A stretch of 64,000 nt of DNA, taken from positions 124,328,602-124,392,601 of the forward strand of contig NC_084665.1 of the NCBI RefSeq assembly GCF_028389875.1, read 5' to 3'. Source of the stretch: Rhea pennata. Its lineage: Eukaryota > Chordata > Aves > Rheiformes > Rheidae. The position numbers and the translations under genes are program-made. How positions within the stretch are numbered: position 1 is the stretch's first letter; each line of letters begins with the position of its first letter. This document shows positions 48,953-64,000 of the stretch, in pieces. Below the pieces are notes generated by a model. The model saw only the letters and a list, made by a program, of their open reading frames with translations. It ran no database searches and was not told where the DNA came from.

Positions 48953-49197
48953 AAGGTTTCAGACCACACAGGTCAAATTCTGAACTCACTCATGAGTTTG
49001 AATGAGTAGGAATGCAGCATGTGGGGCTGTCACTACATATCTTATGTCAAATACTCAAATTTAAGTATATCATTAAGTATATTTTAAGTATATATTTTTA
49101 CATAATGCCTGATTATTGTTTTTAAGCTATACAACAGAAAAGGTTATTTTTTTCCAAGAATTTCCATTCTAGAAAAAGTAGATAGATATATGTCCTA

Positions 49198-49203
49198 AAT
49201 AAA
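49198..49203 (+). terminator. Candidate polyadenylation signal of the opsin gene
   Basis: An AATAAA hexamer lies about 245 nt after the opsin stop. A second AATAAA lies near 49381, so an alternative or longer 3' UTR is possible. Confidence 0.45.
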
Positions 49204-49204
49204 A

Positions 49205-50730
49205 CCATTATTAGCTTTGGTCCCACTTATTTTCAGGGAAACAACTACAAGTAAAGGAAGATGTATTATTTTTGTATTTTATTTTTTATGCTTTTTATGG
49301 TATAATCTATCTGTAAACTCTTGGCTCTATCAGTAAAATACTTGTCAGAGAAAACATAAGTTGAACACAAAGTGCAACCAAATAAATATGGCTGAGAGTG
49401 TAGCTTTCTCAGCAATACAGGCAGAAGCCTATATGGGTAGCAAGAATATTCACTGCCAGGAAAAGATGAAGAAGTAGCTGGTATAAAAATGTCTTAAAGA
49501 GATCTACAGTTCCTTGCTCCGTCAGAGGTACAGTACCAGCTCCTCAAATCACAAGCTGGAAAAGGAGTTTGGAAACGTGGCAGCCAGCAAAGGGTGCCTT
49601 CTGTGTATCACAGATAGCAGGGTGAGAGGAGAAGGAATCTTTTAGCAAAAGGGATTTAGCACTTAAATGATTGTTCACTGAGGTATAAAGCTGTTCTAAC
49701 ACTAAAGCAATCTGACCTCTTGCTTTCAGGAGGAGCATCCTGCATGGTTGGGTATCGCATACCAGAAAGCTGCCCTGCAGGAAAATTTGCTCTGTCGATG
49801 CAGTCTTAGCTCTCAAAGCTTCAGCGAGAGATGAAGGCATTCAGTTCCTCACTGGCTGGAGCACTTACCCATTTCCAGTTGAGAAGAGTTTGCTGATTCA
49901 GTTTAAAACATACTTACAACCACGGAATCATGCTGTTGTCTCATTTTAGCAAAGAGATTCTGATAATTGTAGCAGTTCTTGCTTTCACTGTTTGCTCAGC
50001 TCCATACATCTATCTTTGCTAAAAGTGCAGTGAACATGGAAGAGTTAAATCAGATAGATTCAGCACAGATTTTTGACAAGAATCAAAAAACAACAGAGAA
50101 TGGACTAAGAGTTCTTAAAAGCTTCTACCACATTCAAACCCTAGCTTAGTTTTATTACCATAAATTACAGCTGAGACCGAGAATAGGATTAAGACAAGAG
50201 TTAAGCCCTGATATGGAATGTAAGATGCTGGAAAGGGAGTTGTTACAGTATATGTCAATTATTAGTAATTTTTGAGTTTTTAAAAATAATCTGATATGAA
50301 AAGCCTTTTTTTTTTAATAATCATCTCCTATTTCAGAGTTTTTTTTTTTTTTTTTTTTTTGACTTACTCAGTTGCTTGATGTTTAAAATAAACAGCAATA
50401 TATATATATTCCTACCTAGTAATTGCAGATTTGTGAAAGGGACAATGACATGCATGTTAAAAATGTAACACAAGAATCCTCTGTGAAAAAACAGAGAGCA
50501 GAACAGCTACATATCTACCTGCAAACGCTTTTAAATGAGGTGTATGCAACATGAAAAAATGTCACTCTATAATACATACAAAATTTTTGTAAAACCAAGA
50601 GATCTGTATATTGCTAGTGTTTAAGCTAATGTTTTAATGGTCTGATTTATTATCTATGTACTTCATTTTTAAAAATCAAAGCCCAGGTGTTTGTGCAAGA
50701 AATATGGCTCAAATCTCTTTTTCTTTGTTT
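49205..50730. other. No gene recognised; downstream of the opsin
   Basis: AT-rich sequence with a run of about 22 T at 50339-50360 and short (AT)n. No conserved coding segment was recognised. Confidence 0.5.
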
Positions 50731-50732
50731 AG

Positions 50733-52398
50733 ATTCTATGAGGATCACAGAGAATCACAGAATGGTTGAGGTTGGAAGGGACCTCTGGAGATCATCTAGT
50801 CCAACCCTGCTCCAGTAGGGTCACTTACAGCACATTGCACAGGGTTGCATCCAGGTGGGCTTTGGAGATCTCCACAGAAGGAGACTCCACAACCTCTCTG
50901 GGCAACCTGCTCCAGTGCTCCATCACTCTCCCAGGGAAGAAATTCCCCCTCACGGTCAGGCAGAACTTCCTGTGCTTCGATTCCTGCCCATTGCCTCTTG
51001 TCCTGTCACATGGGACAACTGAAAAGAGTTTGTCCCCATCCCCTTGACACCCTCCCTTCAGGGACTTGTACACATTGATCAGATCCCCCCTCAGTCTGCT
51101 CTTCCCCAGGCTGAACAGGCCCAGCTCTCACAGCCGTTCCTCAGAGGGCAGGTGCTCCAGCCCTCTGATCATCTTTGTAGTCCTGCGCTGGACTCTCTCC
51201 AGTAGCTCCATGTCTCTCTTGTACTGGGGAGCCTAGAACCGGACACAGTACTTAAGATGTGGCCTCCCCAGGGCTGAGTAGAGGGGCAGGATCACCTCCC
51301 TCCACCTGCTGGCAACACTCTGCCTAATGCACCCCAGGAGACCATTGGCCTTCCTGATCACAAGGGCACATTGCTGGCTCATGGTCAACTTGTCATCCAC
51401 CAGCACTCCCAGGTCCTTCTCTGCAGAGCTGATTTCCAACAGGCTAGCCCCCAGCCTGTACTGGTGCATGGTGTTATTTCTCCCTAGGTGCAGGACCCTG
51501 CCCTTGAACCTCAGGAGGTTCCTCTCTGCCCAACCCTCCAGCCTCTCCAGGTCTCTCTGAATGGCAGCACAGCCCTCAGGTGTGTCACCCACTCCTCCCA
51601 GCTTGGGATCATCAGCAAACTTGCTGAGGAGGCACTCTGTCCCCTCATCCAGGTCACTGATGAAGTTGAACAGGATGGGAGCCAGTCCTGAGCCCTGGGC
51701 CTAGCCACAGGCCTCCAACTAGACTCCACGCCACTGATGACGACCCTCTGAGCTCTGCCTTCCAGCTAGTTCTCAATCCACCTCACTGTCCACTCGTCTA
51801 ACCCACACTTCCTGAGCTTCTCTAGGAGGATGTTATGGGAGATAGTGTCAAAAGCCTTGCTGAAGTCAAGGTACACAACATCCACTGCTCTCCCCTCCTC
51901 TACCCAGTCAGTCATTCCATCAGAGAAGGCTATCAGACTGGTTAAGCAGGATTTCCCTTGGTGAATCCATGCTGACTACTCCTGATCATCTTCTTTTCTT
52001 CCACATGCTTCCACATCCAGAATGAGCTGTTCCATCACCTTTTTCAGGGATGGAGGTGAAGCTGACTGGTCTGGAGTTTTCTGGGTCCTCGTTCTTGCCC
52101 TTTTTTGAAGGTGGAGTGACACTGGCTTTCTTCCAGTCCTCAGACACCTCTCCAGTTCTCCAGGACTTTTCAAAGATGATGGAGAGCGGCCTGGCAACAA
52201 CATCCGCCAGCTCCCTTGGCATTCGTAGGTGCATCCCATCAGGGCCCATGGATTTGTGGGTGTCAGGTTTGCCTGAAAGATCTCTAACCCAATCCTCCTT
52301 GACCAAGGGGAAGTCTTCCTTTTTCCAGACTCTCTCTTGTCTCCAGGGTCTGGAATTCCCAAGGGCTCGCCTTAGCAGTGAAGACTGAAGCAAATAAG
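50733..52398 (-). mobile_element. CR1 LINE, 5'-truncated, antisense
   Basis: The 3' end (ACAGAATGGTTGAGGTTGG on the plus strand) lies at 50733-50780, and the element reads away to 52398 through the ORF2 C-terminus, RT motif C and upstream RT. Motif C here is FADD (near 51612-51635), unlike the two SADD copies. Small deletions break the frame (for example around motif B, near 51700). Confidence 0.9.
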
Positions 52399-52540
52399 GA
52401 TCAAATCAGAATTTCCCCAGCAGAGACTGTGCATTTCAGATGGTTTTATAATACGTAAACAATTCAGAAAGCAAGGCTCCCCTTGGACCAGAGAACTAGC
52501 TCTGGGGACTAGTCAGTTTTTTTAAGTCTCACCAAGTTGA

Positions 52541-52689
52541 TTTATGGTCAAATTATTATTAAGAGTTCATGATATTTCCTATCCAGCCCTGGACGGTGAT
52601 GTCAGCTAAGTGATGTTCTAGAAGCTGAAGTTCTCAGGGTTGAATCCAGGTCCTTATGTTTACAATCACGAGCACAATCATCCCAGAAT
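52541..52689. repeat. Left arm of a 149-bp inverted repeat
   Basis: Aligned by eye to the reverse complement of 53135-53283: same length, no gaps and 7 mismatches in 149 bases (95% identity). It begins TTTATGGTCAAATTATTATT. No transposon family is recognised. Confidence 0.9.
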
Positions 52690-53134
52690 ACAAACATTCA
52701 AAGTAAAAACTTCAAAAGCATCTAATCTGCTCACATGCTAGAGGTAGGAGTTACCTCACCAAACCGCAGAAGTTTACAATGCAGACATCCATATCTGAGC
52801 TAGTCACCTTTAGCTCCTTTTACAAGCAGTAGAAAGAAAAAGCTAGTTACAGAGTGATTCCTCACCTAAGGATAGACCTGAATTCAACCTCTCTGGATAG
52901 CTAGGCTGAATTGTGCCCTAGATTTGCTGATTCCCTTTCCTTGCATTAAAATAAACACGAATTTAATGCCTTACTTTGAAAAGCCTTCTAGGCAGCCTTC
53001 TGCCCATGAAAGCCTAGAAATACCTTACAAATCTAGCCCACCACTCTTCAGAATCAATCCTCTCATCTGCAAAATGAAATGTGACTCACTTCGGACCAAA
53101 GATCAATTGTTTGATCGAGATCGTTGTTCTAGCA

Positions 53135-53283
53135 ATTCTGAGATGATTGTGCTGGTGATTGTAAACATAAGGACCTGGATTCACCCCTGAGAACTTCAGC
53201 TTCTAGAACATCACTTAGTTGACATCACAGTCCAGGGCTGTATAGGAAATATCATGAACTCTTAATAACAATTTGACCATAAA
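53135..53283. repeat. Right arm of the 149-bp inverted repeat
   Basis: Partner of 52541-52689 across a 445-bp spacer. The arm ends exactly where a truncated CR1 begins (53284). The spacer (52690-53134) is not itself palindromic and has no recognised gene. Confidence 0.9.
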
Positions 53284-53588
53284 CAAACTCTTTTCAGTTG
53301 TCCCATGTGACAGGACAAGAGGCAATGGGCAGAAATTGAAGCACAGGAAGTTCTGCCTGACCGTGAGGGGGAATTTCTTCCCTGTGAGAGTGACGGAGCA
53401 CTGGCACAGGTTGCCCAGAGAGGCTGTGGAGTCTCCTTCTCTGGAGATCTTCAAGGCCCACCTGGATGCAACCCTGACTGACATGCTCTAGGTGACCCTG
53501 CTTGAGCAGGGGGTTTGGACTAGATGATCTCCAGAGGCCCCTTCCAACCTTACTGATTCTGTGATTCTATGATTCTATGATTCTATGA
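53284..53588 (+). mobile_element. CR1 3'-end fragment
   Basis: It starts inside ORF2 at CAAACTCTTTTCAGTTGTCCC, runs through the ORF2 stop and 3' UTR and ends with several octamers (ATTCTGTG, then repeated ATTCTATG). The low divergence suggests it is relatively young. Confidence 0.9.
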
Positions 53589-53589
53589 A

Positions 53590-56149
53590 CTTTGTCTCAA
53601 GTTCTTCTATCCATACAGTAAATTTGGTCTTGCTGCTCATCACTGCAAATCAGAGATCATTTTATGAACAGCTAAACGTAAGTGTAAAAGCAGCAACACT
53701 GAAGGTGTGAAACACTAAGAGCAGAAAATGGACTACAATTCCCTTACAGTGTTTTGCTCTCTGTAAGATATAACTAGTATGTTCTGGAAGTTATCCTACA
53801 ACTGAAAGTCAAGAGGAAAGTTTGTTTTGCAATTAGGTCACTGGCCTGGGATTTGATACCACACTCAAAATTCTTCATCACAGCTTCTTTATGAAAGAGA
53901 ACACACTGCAGCAAAGCAATTCTCATCTGTAAATTAGATGCCTTTCTCCAGCCATTTGTCCTGTCTGCATTCTTCGCATGTTTTCAACACATAAATTGCC
54001 TTATGCAGAAAGATCTAGTACTTTGGAACTTAATGCAGTAAATGACTATCCATCAAACAGTAACCTGCTGCCACCCTCTTCATTCTTAGTGAAAAGATCT
54101 GAGTGTCTAGTGACATGTCCTGTAATATATGAAAACATTCATACATAATGAAAATATTTCAGTATAGATCATATACTTGCTTTTGGAAATTCTCATTACA
54201 AGAGCACAGAATTAAAGCAGCTGGGTTAATGAAGATTGTGTGCAGTGCCTGAGATTTTACTCAGTACCCATGTAACTGTTATGCATGAGGACTCACAACC
54301 TGACATTAACTTGCCAGTAACACTACATTCATAGTTATGCTTCTCCAGCAGCAAAGAACATATGGAAAAGCACAGTCTATCTTAGCTTGCCACAGGATAA
54401 ACAATCACTACTTAGGCAGTGAACTGATGGCTAGATTAAAAAAAAGTCTGGTCACTTCAATACTTTTTTTTCCTTAGAGGACCTAACACAAACACTGCAT
54501 GTGAAAATCCTGGTGAGAAAACTACCTTTTTCTTCCCCTTGACTCACCATTTTGTTTTGCTATCTTGATATATCAAGACAGAATTGATGTAGTTTAGCTA
54601 GTCCTAATCAAGTTTAAAGAGCCTTCCTTTAAACATTAAAGGCCTGAAGCGATTCCAGTTGAAGTTGGTGGGAACTTTTTAATCGAACTCAAAGGAAACA
54701 AGAAGTAGATTATAAAGATCATCAGAGTTAAAAAAAAAAAAAAAAGTCATCAACACTTTGACTACATCTTTTTCCAGTTTGCTGTCAAGAGGGCTTGGTC
54801 TTATGCAAAAATAGAAGGCAGTATTTTTATTGCTGATGCTTTCTGTATATCCTGGTTTGAACCATAGCAGTATTTCCTGAAGGGAATCAGATGCTTATAA
54901 ATAATCAAAGATAAAACCCCGTGGAGTTTTAAAGGCAAAGATTTGGTCAGGGATTAATACCGTTAACCTTAATCAGACAGAAAGAATACAGCAAGTCCAT
55001 TAACCTGTTTATTTCTGAGCAACGTGAGAGTATGATGGAGCACATATGCTCCACTGAAGCAGTTTATTTTAAGTAAAGATTTCATCAGTTGCAATCCCTG
55101 AAGCAAGGGTAAAATGCTATTGATTGGATCTGCAAATTGCAGCCAACTGCAGAAAATCTCACTTTATGATGGTGTTGAATTTAAGTGCGCTACAGCCTCT
55201 TTCACAGTAGGTATATGAGCGCTATCACATGGAAGCTTTAGTATCATTTTATGAGGTAATGCAATGAGCAGTAAGGCAAAATGAAGTGAAGTGGGATAGG
55301 GCCAGAATGGCAGGAACTGGCCCCCAGCAGACCCTCACACCCTCGTTTGCACTGTAAGGGTCCCCCAGAGGATTTTGCCCCACTCTTAGCATTTTACAAG
55401 TATAAATCCAATTCCTTATGGAAGGGAGACAAAAATAGTGAGAAATCTCTGACACAAAGAGTCCAACTGCTAAATAGATAGGAATAGTAGGAGCAACACT
55501 TAGTCCTGTATTTATGTCCAGTAAGGGAGATGGAAGGAAATGAATTTCATTTAAAAGTGAAGCATCAGGGAAGGGCAGCAATGCAGACAGGCCAGAGCTG
55601 GACAGCTGCTTCTGTATGGATCACTGCCACAAACAGGATTTGTATCTTACTAAACAAATCACAAACGTTGAAAAATTATGTTTTTATCTACCTGGACCTT
55701 TCCAAAGCAAGTTGAATCAGATTAACATCAAAGTGTTGTAGGACTCAATCACATTTCTGCTGAACTTTAGTGATTTTGCTGAAGACTTCTATGTCTAAAA
55801 TGCCTGCCAAATATAACACTCCAAAATTTCAAAAGTAGTCACCATATGTAAAAGGGATCAATGGAATAACTGAACAGCTGGAACGGATATTTTATTTAGC
55901 AATAAATGTGGAAAAAATACCAAACCCATTTATTGAATTCCCTTTATAGTTCTAAAGACAAAAATTTCCTGTGGATACATACATAAATAATCTTCAGATA
56001 GAATAAGCCATAGAATTTATAACTTTCTTAGAAAGCAAAAAACACCAGGCCACTGGGCAGTGGAACCAAAGGTACGTGGGCTGGACAACCCCTGCTGATG
56101 ATTATAAGCAATTACTGTAAGATTGGTTGCACTGTGTGAAATTCCAGCA
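53590..56149. other. No gene recognised; 3' flank of MMUT
   Basis: Frequent stops in all frames. A poly-A tract lies near 54729-54745. The part next to 56150 is probably MMUT 3' UTR. Confidence 0.5.
55929..55934 (-). terminator. Candidate polyadenylation signal of MMUT
   Basis: TTTATT on the plus strand is AATAAA on the minus strand, about 215 nt after the MMUT stop. Another lies at 55891-55896. Confidence 0.4.
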
Positions 56150-60338
<4,189 letters not shown>

Positions 60339-62635
60339 CTAAGATACAAAAGCAAAAAAATTAATGCTATCAGGAGGATTACATAGACAGAATACAGAAA
60401 TCACTGGAAGTGGCCCAATTATCTGCCTTGCTTCAGGAGTAAATTCAATTACACATGGTTCTCCTTTGGTCCTACAATTCTGAACATCTGACTGACTCTA
60501 GTGTTATCCACTAATAGGACATGTAAGAGTATTTAAAACAAACAAAGAAGAAAATAAAAGCTCGCACTTTTTCTGATGTGAAAAGTAATTTTACAAAAGA
60601 CACGGCAACTGAGACTGTTGCACAGCAAAATATTTCAGCAAGTTGAATCAAAACCTCTGATTTGGGAATTCCTTAATGCTCAGCTTGCAAGATCTTGTAT
60701 TTGGACTGATATTACCATCAGACTAAAATTCAAAATATAAAAATCAGGAGGAAAAAAAAGAAAAAGTATATACAAAAGCAGTCTGGAACCTAAGTGGTTT
60801 ACTGTAATTTCTTTACTTCTCCTTTGTTGTTTATATTTTAGTATTTACTAAAGATGCAGGAGAATCTAGGAGATTCAGTTATATGCCACTTTCAAGCTTT
60901 GTTTGCAACCAGAGACAGTACAAGCAAGAAATAATATACCTTTTACTGATGTAGCACAATTGCTAGAAGCACACTGTGTTGTGCTGTCCTCAGCTTTGTA
61001 CAAATACAAGAAATAACAATCTCTGCCCTAAAGCATTCAGAAATCTTGAGCTTAACGGATTCTATCTTCTTGTGAAAAATCTACCATGCAGACCAAAGAG
61101 ATGATGCTATACTCAAACTACAGTTGAGCCCACAACACAAAGACTGAGGAAGAGCAACCTAATTAGAAGGAAAAGGCAACTTATCTGTGGAGAAAGAACA
61201 GTTCAGCTAGCAACTCCATTACAGCAAACTTATTACTTCTGATATGAAACTAATCAAGAGTCAGTACTCCAGAATGATTGTGAAGATACGCTGCTGAGCT
61301 CCCACATGAATGGGAAGAGACTAAGGAATTCACATGTAAATACATGCATACAACTTGTTACAAATTCTGTCAAAGTGAAATGAAGAAAAATACTACCCTT
61401 ATAACAGAGTTTGAAAATACGCTTACAAATACAGAGACAAAACCCCATCCATCTGGCCACTGCTAATTACATTTCATTCTGTGGAATTTGCACTTTTTCT
61501 TGCCATACTACACTTATCTACAAGCTACTCTTAGGCAAAATTATATTAACTATCCTCTAAGCTTTTAATATGAAATGCTCAGAGGACACAAGATATTATT
61601 GCTTTATGTCATATTACATTACATACTACATGACATTCATGCCATATTACATTTTTTACATGTAATTTTATGTCACGTTACAGCTTCTTGTCCACATGCT
61701 TTTGGAAGGAGATGGCCAAACGAACTGTACTCAGCCCCTTTTCTGCTGTTTCCAGTTCCAGCAGTTACTGTCCCATTCTACCCTTACATAATCTGTCATG
61801 CATATTGTATAACTGAAGATGGATTTCTGCTGTATTAACTGAATCCTTTAATAAATTTCAGAAAGATTTAACTTCCTGTGACTCCCCTGCTATTTTGCTT
61901 TTTCTTTCTTAGATCATCTATTGCATACTCAACAAAAACTATATAAAAGTTTAATCACACTAGCATAAAACGGCAAAAATCCTGTTTTGAGCATAAGGCT
62001 GAGATCTGTATAACGCATATATCTGGAGCTGGCCTCTCATCTCCAAGGTATCATTCTTAAGGGTTGGCCTGCTTTCTTGAGAAGACAGCATCATGTCAGA
62101 ACACACATTTTTTAGTCATAGTATTGACATGCTCTTGGCCACTTTTGCCTGCAACACATACTTCTGGAAATGTATTTTGAAGGATCTATGGGATGAACAA
62201 GATGCATAGACTATGACAACTGAAAGAGCCAGGGAGGATACAGCTCAACTCAGCGATTCCTAGCAGCCACAGGATCTTTTCCCCTTTAGCTATTTGTGCT
62301 GTGACTCCCTCCTGGTAGTTCACAACCAGCTGTGCAGAGGCTGTGCTGCACAAGTACAAATTTGCGGAAAGAAATCCAGTGAACGCAATGTACCTGTCAG
62401 GACCGCCACTGTCTTTCGGTTCAGTCTCAGTATTACCGCTGCCCCTCTGCAATCACCAGTAAAAATAGGCAGCACTATGTAATCAGGTGATAGAACCAGT
62501 ACTGTGAGGACACTGGCTGGACAGAGAAAGAAGCAGCATTCCACATCACATTACACTTCAGGCCTTTCTTTTCCATTACTGCTGGCTGGCATAGCAGAAA
62601 GCGCAAATTTGGAGAGGGAAGGAAAAATGCAGTAC
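60339..62635. other. MMUT intron, left part; nothing else recognised
   Basis: Non-coding, AT-rich. A run of related TTACAT/CATATTACAT words lies at about 61608-61682. No further MMUT exon was found. Confidence 0.5.
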
Positions 62636-62639
62636 TGCA

Positions 62640-63122
62640 GATGAGGAAGACGAGAGCTCATGGAGCCACTGGAGAGAGTCCAGCGTCAGGGCTACAAAGA
62701 TGATCAGAGGGCTGGAGCATCTGCCCTCTGAGGAACGGCTGTGAGAGCTGGGCCTCTTCAGCCTGGGGAAGAGCAGACTGAGGGGGGATCTGATCAGTGT
62801 GTACAAGTACCTGAAGGGAGGGTGTCAAGGGGATGGGGACAAACTCTTTTCAGTTGTCCCGTGTGACAGGACAAGAGGCAATGGGCAGAAACTGAAGCAC
62901 AGGAAGCTCCACCTGACCGTGAGGGGGAATTTCTTCCCTGGGAGAGTGACGGAGCCCTGGCACAAGTTGCCCAGAGAGGTTGTGGAGTCTCCTTCTGTGG
63001 AGATCTTCAAGGCCCACCTGGATGCAACCCTGTCTACCATGCTCTAGGTGACCCTGCTTGAGCAGGGAGGTTGGACTAGATGATCTCCAGAGGTCCCTTC
63101 CAACTTTACTGATTCTATGATC
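62640..63122 (+). mobile_element. CR1 3'-end fragment in an MMUT intron
   Basis: It begins near the segment encoding LERVQ, contains the CR1 ORF2 C-terminus open for about 80 codons to the stop at 63045-63047, and ends TACTGATTCTATGATCTATC. It is antisense to MMUT. Confidence 0.9.
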
Positions 63123-63124
63123 TA

Positions 63125-64000
63125 TCTCATTGCACACCTACTTTTTCTTAATGTGGCTTCTCATTAAAAATAAAGCACAGAAAAGAAACAGTACTGCTCC
63201 CATTCCCTAACAGCTTTGGCCTGCCTCCCTACTTGCGTTGAAATAGTAGCATGAGTTTTATACTTGTGTTGGTCAGCACTGAAATCTCCACATTAGTCCA
63301 TGGGGACCTTTTCCATAGACTGAGACTGAAATTCTGTGCTACTTCTTTTATTTCAGTTGCATTATTTTTTATTTCATTTACATTAAATTACTTACCTTTA
63401 TTCTGAAAATCCATCCTTTTCCATTCATTTGGAGACAGGCACTGGTCTCTAAAATGCTAGTAGCACTGGCCTCCAATCACCACTTGTTAAGGATGAAAGT
63501 ACTTTCACATGAAAAGCTTTTTCCATGTTACCCTTTACAGAAGAGCTCCCTGTAGACATTCAGGGAGCTCAAAAAACTGCTTCAAACACTCTTTATCAGA
63601 CATAATGATGATCTCCTCCTACAGTCATATCACAGGGGGGACAAGTTACACAGTTCTGGAGGCAGATGCAAGATTTTTGTTTTGTATTTGCACTTTGCTT
63701 ACAAAATGGAGTTGCAGTCCATTAATACTTTTACAAATAATAAAAACAAAGTCATTAAGTAGAGAAATTAGAAGACATGAATCCCTGCTAAGTCCAGCCC
63801 TACCCTCTAATGACCTCTACAGTTCAAAGACAAGTGCTGACATGCTGCTGAGTCCTGACAAGCTCTCTTTGGAAATAAATATACTGAACATGTAGCTGTT
63901 AGTGTTGAACAAAATGGAATGAAGGATTTTGAGAAATCACAGTAAAAAATAAGAGAGCACTTCAATAAGGAGTAGGTTTGGTTTGCTCATTTCTGGGCCA
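63125..64000. other. Probable MMUT intron; nothing recognised
   Basis: AT-rich, no conserved coding segment. The upstream MMUT exon expected before 60338 was not seen here, so it should lie to the right of the window. Confidence 0.5.

Noticed and set aside
53135-53283. Terminal inverted repeats of a DNA transposon
   Set aside because: The spacer has no transposase remnant, no target duplication was seen and one arm joins directly to CR1; kept only as an inverted repeat of unknown origin.
60339-64000. Further MMUT exons to the right
   Set aside because: The expected upstream mutase sequence was looked for on the minus strand and not found in this interval.

Overview
The window looks like a piece of a bird genome. 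The evidence is the many CR1 LINE copies, whose 3' ends carry the CR1 terminal octamer repeats of the ATTCTATG type. Further support comes from an avian-style mix of short genes, large introns and decayed ERVL-like retroviral sequence, a non-mammalian Opn5-type opsin, and the tail of methylmalonyl-CoA mutase (MMUT). No bacterial-style operon, CRISPR array or tRNA/rRNA gene was seen.

Layout. (1) 1-3.2 kb: two minus-strand exons of an unrecognised acidic, serine-rich protein that runs off the left edge. A CpG island at 2.68-3.23 kb with two perfect palindromic NRF1-type sites is probably its promoter. (2) 3.3-6.6 kb: a badly decayed minus-strand endogenous retrovirus, with two diverged LTR-like direct repeats flanking pol remnants. 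(3) 7.2-9.15 kb: a minus-strand TAGAP-like RhoGAP pseudogene with phase-compatible exons, at least four in-frame stops and one broken splice acceptor. One stop falls on the expected arginine-finger codon. (4) 10-20 kb: GC-rich blocks with CR1 pieces and a possible minus-strand gene for a single-pass membrane protein (17.3-19.4 kb). (5) 20.5-41.4 kb: mostly non-coding DNA with many CR1 insertions, including a nearly full-length but inactivated CR1 (ORF1 remnant, endonuclease, reverse transcriptase) nested inside an older CR1. (6) 42.67-48.95 kb: a complete four-exon, 348-residue opsin of the Opn5 family on the plus strand, the best-preserved whole gene here. (7) 50.7-53.6 kb: two CR1 copies in opposite orientations, with a 149-bp, 95%-identical inverted repeat between them. 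(8) 56.15-60.34 kb: the last four coding exons of MMUT on the minus strand, carrying the cobalamin-binding domain. The rest of MMUT lies off the right edge, and its introns contain CR1 and LTR-like insertions.

The opsin and MMUT are convergent neighbours (tail to tail) separated by about 7 kb of repeat-rich DNA. The genes share no evident pathway: MMUT is a mitochondrial metabolic enzyme and the opsin is a light receptor. I found nothing that amounts to a wholly new biological system. The observations most worth checking are the opsin's Ile-Arg-Phe in place of the usual Asp/Glu-Arg-Tyr, the triplicated splice donor at 991-1065, the inverted repeat at 52.5-53.3 kb, the RhoGAP pseudogene lesions, and two CR1 copies that share the same inactivating changes.
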